NCBI GenBank assembly: GCA_964454255.1
Contig: CAYVSY010000014.1
Location: forward strand, 1 to 19,142
Source of the DNA: CAYVSY01 sp964454255
GTDB taxonomy: Bacteria > Bacillota_I > Bacilli_A > RF39 > UBA660
Direction: 5' to 3'
DNA length: 19,142 nt
A program made the translations under genes and the position numbers. The notes under the pieces are model-generated. The model was not told where the DNA came from. It made no database searches and was given only the letters and a program-made list of their open reading frames with translations. This document shows, in pieces, positions 7,534 to 14,371 of the stretch; the stretch's first letter is position 1, and every line of letters begins with the position of its first letter.

Positions 7534-9325
7534 CATCCATACTTAATATTGAAAGAAATGCTTCTTGCGGTATTTCAACATGACCTATTTGTTTCATTCT
7601 TTTTTTTCCTTCTTTTTGTTTTTCTAGTAATTTTCTTTTTCTAGAAACATCTCCCCCATAACATTTTGCTAAAACATTTTTACGCATAGCCTTTATATCA
7701 CTTCGAGCAAGTATTTTACTACCAATAGTTGCTTGAATTGGAACTTCAAATTGTTGACGAGGAATTATTTTTTTTAAATTTTCTACTATAATTCGCCCTC
7801 TTTTTTGGACAAAATCTTTATGAACTATTATACTTAATGCATCTACTAATTCACTATTAACTAAAATATCCATCTTTACTAAATCAGATTCTCTTTTACC
7901 AATTAATTCGTAATCAAATGATGCATATCCTTTAGTTGATGATTTTAATTTATCAAAAAAATCGTAAATTATTTCTGATAATGGTAATTCATAATGAATA
8001 TTAACTCTGTGATTATCAATATATTCCATATTAATATATATACCACGTTTGTTTTGACATAGTTCCATAATAGAACCAATATAATCTTTAGGAACAAATA
8101 TATTGGTTTTTATATATGGTTCTTTTATTATTTTAATTTTTACTTTATCTGGAAATTTTGCTGGATTATCAATGTTTATTATTGAACCATCGGTTAGTGT
8201 TATTTCATATATTACAGATGGTGATGTTGCAATCAATTCAATACCAAATTCTCTTTCGATTCTTTCTTCTATTATTTCCATATGAAGAAGTCCTAAAAAA
8301 CCTGTTCTAAAACCAAAACCTAATGATACAGATGTTTCTGGTTCAAATATTAATGATGCATCATTTAATTTTAATTTTTCTAAAGCTTCTCTAAGAGCTT
8401 GGTATTTTTTAGAATCAATTGGATATATTCCACAAAAAACCATTGGTTTTATAATTTTATATCCTGGTAATGGAGTTAAAACAGAATTGTCATTTGATGT
8501 GATGGTGTCACCTACTTTAACATCACCAATACTTTTTATTGATGCCATTATATATCCAACATCACCTGCTTTTAAATATTCTTTTTTCTCTTCACTTGGT
8601 GTATGAACGCCAACTTCAACTACTTCATAAGTTGCATTTGTGCTCATCATTTTAATAGTGTCACCAGCACAAATTTTTCCATCAAATACCCTAACTAAAG
8701 TAATTATTCCTTTATAAGAATCAAATTTACTATCAAATATTAAGGACTTTAATGGTTTATCTTGATTACCTGTTGGTGAAGGAATAACTTGAATTATTCT
8801 TTCTAACAATTCTTTAACTCCCTCACCTGTTTTTCCAGAGGTAAGTATTATTTCATCGCGTTTAAAGCCGAAGGTATCCATTAATTCTTTGGCTCTAACT
8901 TCTGGTTCTGCATTGGGCAAATCAATTTTATTTATAACTGGTATAATAACTAAATTATTTTCTAATGCAAGATAAATATTAGCTAATGTTTGCGCTTCAA
9001 TTCCTTGTGTTGCGTCTACAACTAAAATTGCCCCTTCACAAGCGGCTAAACTTCTTGATACTTCATATGTAAAATCAACATGACCAGGAGTATCAATTAA
9101 ATGAAAAATATAATCATTATTATTATATTTATATTTTAATTCAACAGCATTTAATTTTATAGTAATACCGCGTTCTCTTTCTAAATCCATGGAATCCAAT
9201 ATTTGATTTTTCATTTCCCTTTTAGTAACAGAATTCGTTATTTCTAAAATTCTATCAGCTAGTGTGCTCTTACCATGATCAATATGAGCTATTATACTAA
9301 AATTTCTAATGTTTTCTTGTTTCAT
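7520..9325 (-). CDS. lepA: Elongation factor 4 (LepA), back-translocating GTPase
   Basis: A 601-residue translational GTPase of full family length that binds the ribosome and can reverse translocation. The GTPase motifs are G1 AHIDHGKST (13-21), a switch region with ERERGITI, G3 DTPGHVDF and G4 NKIDLP. The LepA signature segments follow: KSLIFDSKFDSYKGII, MVFCGIYPID and GFRTGFLGLLHMEI. The unique C-terminal domain includes IGSKILARSDIKAMRKNVLAKCYGGD and SRKRKLLEKQKEGKKRMK. The ribosome site is a reduced GTGAT three bases before ATG. An extended -10 (TGC TATAAT, 9347-9352) lies upstream, after the dacA terminator. Confidence 0.98.
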   Translation of the reverse strand: MKQENIRNFSIIAHIDHGKSTLADRILEITNSVTKREMKNQILDSMDLERERGITIKLNAVELKYKYNNNDYIFHLIDTPGHVDFTYEVSRSLAACEGAILVVDATQGIEAQTLANIYLALENNLVIIPVINKIDLPNAEPEVRAKELMDTFGFKRDEIILTSGKTGEGVKELLERIIQVIPSPTGNQDKPLKSLIFDSKFDSYKGIITLVRVFDGKICAGDTIKMMSTNATYEVVEVGVHTPSEEKKEYLKAGDVGYIMASIKSIGDVKVGDTITSNDNSVLTPLPGYKIIKPMVFCGIYPIDSKKYQALREALEKLKLNDASLIFEPETSVSLGFGFRTGFLGLLHMEIIEERIEREFGIELIATSPSVIYEITLTDGSIINIDNPAKFPDKVKIKIIKEPYIKTNIFVPKDYIGSIMELCQNKRGIYINMEYIDNHRVNIHYELPLSEIIYDFFDKLKSSTKGYASFDYELIGKRESDLVKMDILVNSELVDALSIIVHKDFVQKRGRIIVENLKKIIPRQQFEVPIQATIGSKILARSDIKAMRKNVLAKCYGGDVSRKRKLLEKQKEGKKRMKQIGHVEIPQEAFLSILSMDEKEE

Positions 9326-9346
9326 AAAATCACAACTTTCTTATTA

Positions 9347-9355
9347 ATTATAGCA
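9347..9355 (-). promoter_or_regulatory. Extended -10 promoter of lepA
   Basis: TGC followed by TATAAT (9347-9352) on the minus strand, with no clear -35. The predicted leader is about 16 nt and ends in TTGTGAT, TTT, ATG. Confidence 0.5.
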
Positions 9356-9366
9356 AATATTTTATC

Positions 9367-9394
9367 AAAATAAAAGAATAATTTCTTATTCTTT
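9367..9394 (-). terminator. AT-rich hairpin after dacA, probable weak terminator
   Basis: AAAGAATAA (9373-9381) and TTATTCTTT (9386-9394) form a perfect 9-bp stem with a 4-base loop, followed on the minus strand by TATTTT. The stem overlaps the dacA stop. With only two G-C pairs, read-through into lepA is likely. Confidence 0.55.
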
Positions 9395-10544
9395 ATAAAA
9401 TAGCATCACCCGCAAATATTTTTTTAATATTACGAAAATATTGTTTAAAAAAATTAGCTTTAGGGACATCATTTAATACTGTAATATCTACTTCATTTAT
9501 AATGTTATTATTTTCAATTATTTCTATGGTCCCTACTTTTTCTCCGACTTCGATGGGAGCAACTATCTTATTTAATTTTAGATTGTATGTTACATTTCTT
9601 TTTTCTTTAGTCTTATTATTTAATATTTTGACTTCATTTTTTGGAACAATATCGGCCTTTTCATAATCACCATTTGGTATATCAATTGTTCCTAAAACAG
9701 TTGTTTTATCTAGCATTTTTTCAACTTCATACATATTAAAACCATAATCTAACATTTTTGTTGTTTCACTATTTCTTTTATCTGAAGCACCTGAACCCAT
9801 AACAACAGTTATTAAGCGCATATCATTTTTTTGGGCTGTAGATGTTAAACAATATCCCGCTTCTTTAGTATATCCAGTTTTTAATCCATCTACACCTTGA
9901 TAAAAACGAACTAATTTATTTGTGTTTACTAGCCAAAACTTATTATCAGTATTTTGTCTTAAATAATCTTCATATGTGCCGGTTAGTTTTAATACTTCAT
10001 CATACTTAACTAATTCACTAGCAATTATTGCCATATCATAAGCAGTAGAATAATGATTAGCAATATCTAACCCAGTGCTATTTTTAAACACCGTGTTTTT
10101 TAAACCTAGTTCTTTAACTTTTTTGTTCATCATTTCAACAAATAATTCTTCTGTTCCAGCTATTCTTTCAGCTAATGCAACTGTTGCATCATTACCGCTA
10201 GCAATAGTCATACCTTTAAATAAATCTCTAACCGTCATTTTTTCTCCAGCTTTAAGATATATTTGACTTCCACCCATTTCCGATGCGTGTGCACTGGCAG
10301 TGATTACTTCATCCCATTTTAAGTTTCCTTTTTCTATATTTTCCATAACTAAAATCATTCCTACCATTTTTGTCATTGATGCTGGCATCATTTTTTCATG
10401 AATATTTTTTTGATAAATTATTTCTTTTGTGCTTGCTTCCATAATTAAAGCACTTTTTCCATCTTCTACTAATAGTATTTCCTCTCCTCTAACAATTGTT
10501 ATAGAACTAAAAAATATACAAATTAAAAATATTGTTTTTTTCAT
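9393..10544 (-). CDS. dacA: Serine-type D-alanyl-D-alanine carboxypeptidase (DacA/PBP5 family)
   Basis: A 383-residue low-molecular-weight penicillin-binding protein that trims the terminal D-Ala from peptidoglycan stem peptides outside the membrane. An N-terminal signal peptide (residues 1-20) is followed by the three active-site motifs: SMTK (Ser56-Lys59), SGN (116-118) and KTG (222-224, in VDGLKTGYTKEAGYCL). The C-terminal PBP5-type beta domain is present (LNNKTKEKRNVTYNLKLNKIVAPIEVGEKVGTI), and the tail NFFKQYFRNIKKIF looks like an amphipathic anchor. The ribosome site is GAGGTG, four bases from ATG. It is divergent from a VanY-type carboxypeptidase and lies upstream of lepA. I use dacA as a family symbol. 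Confidence 0.93.
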   Translation of the reverse strand: MKKTIFLICIFFSSITIVRGEEILLVEDGKSALIMEASTKEIIYQKNIHEKMMPASMTKMVGMILVMENIEKGNLKWDEVITASAHASEMGGSQIYLKAGEKMTVRDLFKGMTIASGNDATVALAERIAGTEELFVEMMNKKVKELGLKNTVFKNSTGLDIANHYSTAYDMAIIASELVKYDEVLKLTGTYEDYLRQNTDNKFWLVNTNKLVRFYQGVDGLKTGYTKEAGYCLTSTAQKNDMRLITVVMGSGASDKRNSETTKMLDYGFNMYEVEKMLDKTTVLGTIDIPNGDYEKADIVPKNEVKILNNKTKEKRNVTYNLKLNKIVAPIEVGEKVGTIEIIENNNIINEVDITVLNDVPKANFFKQYFRNIKKIFAGDAIL

Positions 10545-10604
10545 TTAACACCTCTATTACAAATTATGAATTTTTTTTAAAAAAATACTATTTATTAATT
10601 TTTA

Positions 10605-10626
10605 GTGTTATAATGTTTGTGGTGAT
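10605..10626 (+). promoter_or_regulatory. Extended -10 promoter and ribosome site of the VanY-like gene
   Basis: TGT followed by TATAAT (10609-10614), six bases, GGTGAT (10621-10626), AGA and ATG at 10630. No convincing -35 is seen; long T and A tracts lie just upstream. The predicted transcript begins at the first G of GGTGAT. The divergent dacA promoter must lie in the same 85-base gap (a weak CATAAT is on the other strand at 10563-10568). Confidence 0.7.
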
Positions 10627-10629
10627 AGA

Positions 10630-11766
10630 ATGAAAAACAAAAAAAATAAAAGTATAAAAATTATTATTTTCATCTTACTATTATTAAGTATTGTTGGAGT
10701 ATATCTTTATAAATCAGAATTATTTTTAGAACCTTTAAAAAAATTGCATTATAGTGATACAACTATTACTTATTTAAAAGAAAATAATTTAGATAAAACA
10801 ATTATTAATAAAAATAAATATTCTAGAACTTTGGATGAAGCCATTAAAACTAACAAATTTGTATTAAATAATTTAGATTATTATTTAAATTTAAAATATG
10901 TTGAAAGTAATAAATTTATTGATAATATTAATTCATTAGTTTCAACGGGATATTCATTTAATGAAATGGAAATTATATTTAAAAAATATGATGAAAATCA
11001 AATCTCTATTATATTAAACTTTAGTTATAACAAGAATGTTGTTAAAATATTTAATTTATCTTATTATCATGAAAATAATAAAGATAGATATTTAAATTAT
11101 TTGTTTCTAAATTTAGATTTGAATGATGAAGATATAGTTACGTATGTTAATATTGATCTTGATAAAGAAATTTGGGTGAATGCTAATAAAGTTGTTGATC
11201 AAAATAATGATTTAATATTAGTTAATAAATATAATATGGTTAATAAAGATTATACTCCTGAGAATATGGAAATAGTTAATAAAAAATGGACAAAATCAGA
11301 AGCCAAACTTGTTCAACCGGCTAAGATAGCTTTTGAAAAAATGGCTATGGCAATGGATAATGCTAATCTTAGTATTAAAATTACTACTTCATATCGAACT
11401 TATAGTTATCAAAATAGTTTATGGACAAGTGCTATTAAAAATAATGGACAAACATATGCAAATAATTATGTAGCTAAACCTGGTTATTCTGAACATCATA
11501 CTGGTTATGCCGTTGATTTAATTTCTACTAATACTAATGGTGGAAGTAATTCGGATAATAGAAAACTATTTAAGGATACTAAAGAATATAATTGGTTAAT
11601 TAGTAATGCTCATTATTATGGATTTATTTTAAGATACCCAAGCGATAAAGAAAAAATTACTGGTTATAATTATGAAAGTTGGCATTTTCGCTATGTTGGT
11701 GTTAATATTGCAACCTATATTTATGAAAATAATTTAACTTTAGAAGAATATCTAGCTCGAAAGTAA
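10630..11766 (+). CDS. VanY-type zinc D,D-carboxypeptidase (peptidase M15B), membrane-anchored
   Basis: 378 residues. An N-terminal membrane helix (9-26) places the rest outside. The C-terminal 150 residues are an M15B peptidase: SYRTYSYQ (substrate arm), SEHHTGYAVD (287-296), giving the zinc ligands His289 and Asp296, and ESWHFRYVG (349-357), giving catalytic Glu349 and the third ligand His352. Such enzymes remove D-Ala from peptidoglycan pentapeptides. The 200 residues between helix and enzyme (about 30-220) are Asn/Lys-rich and unrecognised in detail; this pre-domain is common in Gram-positive VanY proteins. It is divergent from the unrelated serine carboxypeptidase dacA. Nothing nearby suggests a vancomycin-resistance cluster, so a housekeeping cell-wall role is more likely. 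Confidence 0.9.
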   Translation: MKNKKNKSIKIIIFILLLLSIVGVYLYKSELFLEPLKKLHYSDTTITYLKENNLDKTIINKNKYSRTLDEAIKTNKFVLNNLDYYLNLKYVESNKFIDNINSLVSTGYSFNEMEIIFKKYDENQISIILNFSYNKNVVKIFNLSYYHENNKDRYLNYLFLNLDLNDEDIVTYVNIDLDKEIWVNANKVVDQNNDLILVNKYNMVNKDYTPENMEIVNKKWTKSEAKLVQPAKIAFEKMAMAMDNANLSIKITTSYRTYSYQNSLWTSAIKNNGQTYANNYVAKPGYSEHHTGYAVDLISTNTNGGSNSDNRKLFKDTKEYNWLISNAHYYGFILRYPSDKEKITGYNYESWHFRYVGVNIATYIYENNLTLEEYLARK

Positions 11767-11780
11767 AATATTCTTTTATA

Positions 11781-11817
11781 AAAAAAATATTAGATTTTCT
11801 CTAATATTATTTTTTTT
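11781..11817. terminator. Bidirectional terminator between the VanY-like gene and rplT
   Basis: AATATTAGA (11786-11794) and TCTAATATT (11800-11808) form a perfect 9-bp stem with a 5-base loop. T8 follows on the plus strand and, read from the other side, T7 on the minus strand, so it can end both converging transcripts. It overlaps the rplT stop codon. Confidence 0.85.
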
Positions 11818-12331
11818 CTTTTTTAACAGCTGTTTTTTTTGGTGTGTCTTCAACTACTTTTACTTTAGGAGAAACTTTTTTTGTAGTAGTTTTAGTCACT
11901 GTTTTTTTTTCAGTAATTTTTTCTTCTTTTTCAGTTTCTTTTTTAACAGAAACTTTCTTTTGAGTATATTTCTTACCTTCCGACGCATCTTTTGATATAT
12001 AAACTAAATCATTAAACGCTTCAATATTATCAATAGCTAATTCTGATAACATTTTTCTATTTATTGTAATACCAGCTTTAGTTAAACCATTTATAAATCT
12101 AGAATAACTAATTTCATTAGCTCTACATGCGGCATTTATTCTTGTAATCCACAGTTTTCTAAAGTTTCTTTTATTTTGCTTTCTATCTCTAAAAGCATAT
12201 TGACCAGAATGCATTACTTGTTCATGAGCTGTTTTATATAATCTATGTTTGCTTCCAAAATAACCTTTAGCTTCTTTTAATACTTTTTTTCTTCTAGCAC
12301 GTGCAACTGTGCCACCTTTAACTCTTGGCAT
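11807..12331 (-). CDS. rplT: 50S ribosomal protein L20 with Lys/Thr-rich C-terminal extension
   Basis: L20 binds 23S rRNA early in large-subunit assembly and in Firmicutes represses its own operon through the leader. Residues 1-117 are a full L20 (MPRVKGGTVARARRKKVLKEAKGY ... ITRINAACRANEISYSRFINGL ... NRKMLSELAI). Most L20 proteins end near there; this one continues about 57 residues as a low-complexity Lys/Glu/Thr/Val tail, giving 174 in all. The ribosome site is AGGAGG, seven bases from ATG. It is third in the operon, 18 bases after rpmI, and ends in the bidirectional terminator. Confidence 0.97.
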   Translation of the reverse strand: MPRVKGGTVARARRKKVLKEAKGYFGSKHRLYKTAHEQVMHSGQYAFRDRKQNKRNFRKLWITRINAACRANEISYSRFINGLTKAGITINRKMLSELAIDNIEAFNDLVYISKDASEGKKYTQKKVSVKKETEKEEKITEKKTVTKTTTKKVSPKVKVVEDTPKKTAVKKEKK

Positions 12332-12349
12332 ATTATTTCCTCCTACGAA

Positions 12350-12553
12350 TTAAATAATACTTTTAATTCTGCTTAAATCAGAACTACTTAATGTATTACC
12401 ATTTCTTTTCTTTCTAATAGATTTTGTTGTATGTTTTCCAGTATTGTGATTAGCACCTGGATGTCCTATTGTTATTGAACCACTATTTCTTATATTTAGA
12501 ACTTTTTTTGTTCCTTTATGGGTTTTTAATTTATTTTTCTTTACTTTCTTCAT
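12350..12553 (-). CDS. rpmI: 50S ribosomal protein L35
   Basis: 67 residues, very basic. KLKTHKGTKKVLNIRNSGSI and the end NTLSSSDLSRIKSII match the L35 plan (KMKTH.GA.KR ... G ... RI...L). The segment between, with GHPGANHNTGKHTTKSIRKKR, holds the rRNA-binding basic cluster. The ribosome site AGGAGG lies five bases before ATG. It is the middle gene of infC-rpmI-rplT. Confidence 0.95.
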   Translation of the reverse strand: MKKVKKNKLKTHKGTKKVLNIRNSGSITIGHPGANHNTGKHTTKSIRKKRNGNTLSSSDLSRIKSII

Positions 12554-12568
12554 AATTTCCTCCTAATT

Positions 12569-13090
12569 CTACTTCTTGGGTGATAAATCCATAAACATTG
12601 TCTTACCTTCAAACTTTGGATTTGTATCTACGGTGGCTATTTCACTTAATGCTTCAGCAAATCTTAGTAAGACTTCTTTTCCCAATTCTGGATGAGCTAA
12701 TTGTCTTCCTTTAAAACGAATACTTGCCTTAACTTTGTTACCTTTTTCAATATTTTTAGTAGCATTTTTAACCCTTGTATCAAAATCATGTTTATCAATT
12801 GTAACTGATAATCTAAATTCTTTAATTTCAATATTTGTTTCACGTTGTTTTTTTTGAGTTTCTTTATACTTCTTCTTTTTTTCATATTTAAATTTGTTAA
12901 AATCCATTATTTTACATACCGGTGGATTAGAACCTTCACTCATTAAAACAAGATCAAAACCAGCATATCCTGCTAACGTTAAAGCATCTTCTTTTCTTTT
13001 AATTCCTAATTGTTCACCATTAGGACCAATTACCATAACTTCCTTATAACGTATTTGGTCATTTATTGGGTTTTCTTTTACATTTGCGAT
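12569..13090 (-). CDS. infC: Translation initiation factor IF-3 (AUC start codon)
   Basis: 173 residues from the start chosen here. IF-3 binds the 30S subunit, keeps it apart from the 50S and proofreads the start codon. The N-domain shows NDQIRYKEVMVIGPNGEQLGI and PPVCKIMDFNKFKYE, the lysine-rich linker follows, and the C-domain shows KEFRLSVTIDKHDFDTR and GNKVKASIRFKGRQLAHPELG. No ATG stands at the expected place. A TTG at 13105 is in frame but partly inside the strong ribosome site GGAGGTG (13097-13103), so it cannot be the start. ATC at 13088-13090 lies six bases after that site and gives the usual N-terminus. Rare AUU/AUC/AUA starts are a known infC feature used for autoregulation by IF-3 itself. 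Confidence 0.95.
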   Translation of the reverse strand: MANVKENPINDQIRYKEVMVIGPNGEQLGIKRKEDALTLAGYAGFDLVLMSEGSNPPVCKIMDFNKFKYEKKKKYKETQKKQRETNIEIKEFRLSVTIDKHDFDTRVKNATKNIEKGNKVKASIRFKGRQLAHPELGKEVLLRFAEALSEIATVDTNPKFEGKTMFMDLSPKK

Positions 13091-13234
13091 ATTTAACACC
13101 TCCAAAAAAATAAATACCTAGAAACAAAGGTATTTATCATTAAACAAACGCAATTATATTATAAATAATAAGGTTGGCTGTTTACCTAAAGTCATTAACA
13201 ATCAGGTGAGATAAATATCTTCTTTCCGTTTCCA
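13091..13234 (-). ncRNA. Leader of the infC operon, L20-type attenuator
   Basis: A leader of about 140 nt runs from the predicted start of transcription to the infC start codon. Its 3' part is an intrinsic terminator: AGGTATTTA (13128-13136) and TAAATACCT (13111-13119) form a perfect 9-bp stem with an 8-base loop and are followed by T7, directly before the ribosome site. A competing pairing exists: the minus-strand TATTTATC at 13210-13217 is complementary to GATAAATA at 13131-13138, which contains most of the first terminator arm. Upstream segments GGAAACGG (13226-13233) and GGTAAACAGCC (13175-13185) resemble my recollection of the 23S rRNA region bound by L20. In Bacillus subtilis L20 controls this operon through such a leader. 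The terminator is seen; L20 control is inference from family knowledge. Confidence 0.7.
13104..13136 (-). terminator. Attenuator terminator in the infC leader
   Basis: 9-bp perfect stem, 8-base loop (13120-13127) and T7 (13104-13110), placed between promoter and first gene rather than after a gene. This position implies conditional termination. Confidence 0.8.
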
Positions 13235-13240
13235 ATAATG

Positions 13241-13270
13241 ATTATATTATAATTATATGCATTTTGTCAA
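13241..13270 (-). promoter_or_regulatory. Promoter of the infC-rpmI-rplT operon
   Basis: Consensus TTGACA (13265-13270), an 18-base spacer and consensus TATAAT (13241-13246) on the minus strand. Other TATAAT copies lie within the spacer. It is the best sigma-A promoter in the window, as suits a ribosomal operon. Confidence 0.75.
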
Positions 13271-13353
13271 GCAAAATTAATGTTTTTTTAATTAATTGTA
13301 AGATAAATTTGAAAGTGCACAACAATTGTGAGTTATTTCTTATCTAACGTTTT

Positions 13354-14370
13354 TTAATCAATTAAAGCAAAGCCAGTTGTTAATGGTCTTCCTTGCTTAA
13401 ACTGATAACCACTTCTTGTCATTACTTTGTTAATTAGTTTATTATCTATAACTAATGATGTAGAAGCTCCACCATCTAAATTAGCCGCGTTATAAGCACC
13501 ATATAATTCTAGGGTTTCAATAATTTCTCCCATAGTTGCACCACAATAAAAATATTCACATGCATCTATTACTAAAAATAAAACAACACCATCCTGTCTT
13601 TGCGCAATTACTGTTCTTGCAGCTCTTCCATGACCACCATTACCTTTTATCTTCATTGATACACCATTGATTATTAGAAATGGACCAAATTCAACACCGT
13701 CTCTTATTCCCATTTCAATAGCATTTTCGCCAGTGGTTGTAGTTAATATTAATTTATTTTCTTTATTAAAACCAATGATGTTTCCTTTTGACTTCAAATT
13801 AGGACCATATTTTACTTTTCCGTCTTCAATTACATACCCAGTTGGCGTATCTAATATTTCACTTTCACTATTGGTAATTGATCCACCACCACTCATACAT
13901 ACAGTTCCATTATATCTTTTACACATTTTAACAATTGTTTCACCTTGGCCACCAGTATTAAAAATGGATTTTGTTATTACTTTTACTTTTGATGGATCAT
14001 ATATTGCCACTAAATGGCCATCATATTTATCAGCTACTTTTATCATAATTTCTTTATATTGATCGTTTGGATTATCTCTTTTTAAAATTTGTTCTTCATA
14101 TTCATTTGCAAAATATTTTTTTTCAGTTGTATCAATTACAATTTTTGATGTATCTACTTCATCAGTTAAAGGAATAAAATAGTTCTCTGATTTTACCTTG
14201 CTAATTGTTTCATCATCATAAAAAGTATATGCAAAATATCTATGAGCCATAGTATTTATTGAAGTTGTAATCCACCAAGTTCGAACAATGTCAAAAGGTC
14301 CGTAGAATACAAAAAAACCAGTAAGTGCCAAAAAATCTAAAATTATTATAACTATTGTTCTTTTCTTCAT
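13354..14370 (-). CDS. Membrane-anchored phosphodiester glycosidase family protein (NAGPA domain)
   Basis: 338 residues with an N-terminal membrane helix (about 5-25) and an extracytoplasmic NAGPA domain: VAIYDPSKVKVI, GGGSITNSES, GVEFGPFLIINGV, then RTVIAQRQDGVVLFLVIDA and NLDGGASTSLV (297-307), ending GRPLTTGFALI. NLDGG[GA]S is the signature of this fold, which cleaves sugar-phosphate diesters and is common in bacterial exopolysaccharide and cell-wall contexts. The substrate here is unknown. I chose ATG 14370 rather than 14382 because the ribosome site GAGGT (inside the previous gene) sits five bases before 14370. The upstream gene ends one base earlier, so the two are coupled. The family call is firm; activity is not shown. 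Confidence 0.88.
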   Translation of the reverse strand: MKKRTIVIIILDFLALTGFFVFYGPFDIVRTWWITTSINTMAHRYFAYTFYDDETISKVKSENYFIPLTDEVDTSKIVIDTTEKKYFANEYEEQILKRDNPNDQYKEIMIKVADKYDGHLVAIYDPSKVKVITKSIFNTGGQGETIVKMCKRYNGTVCMSGGGSITNSESEILDTPTGYVIEDGKVKYGPNLKSKGNIIGFNKENKLILTTTTGENAIEMGIRDGVEFGPFLIINGVSMKIKGNGGHGRAARTVIAQRQDGVVLFLVIDACEYFYCGATMGEIIETLELYGAYNAANLDGGASTSLVIDNKLINKVMTRSGYQFKQGRPLTTGFALID

Positions 14371-14371
14371 A

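Noticed and set aside
10630..11766. Vancomycin-resistance cluster
   Set aside because: No VanHAX or VanRS-type genes are near; single VanY-like enzymes are common in susceptible Gram-positives.
12569..13105. infC starting at TTG 13105
   Set aside because: The codon overlaps the ribosome site and adds five residues not seen in the family.
13301..13355. Plus-strand terminator-like hairpin (AGATAA/TTATCT with inner CACAA/TTGTG, then T6)
   Set aside because: No plus-strand gene lies upstream for it to terminate, and read on the minus strand there is no U-run; the outer arms are far apart.
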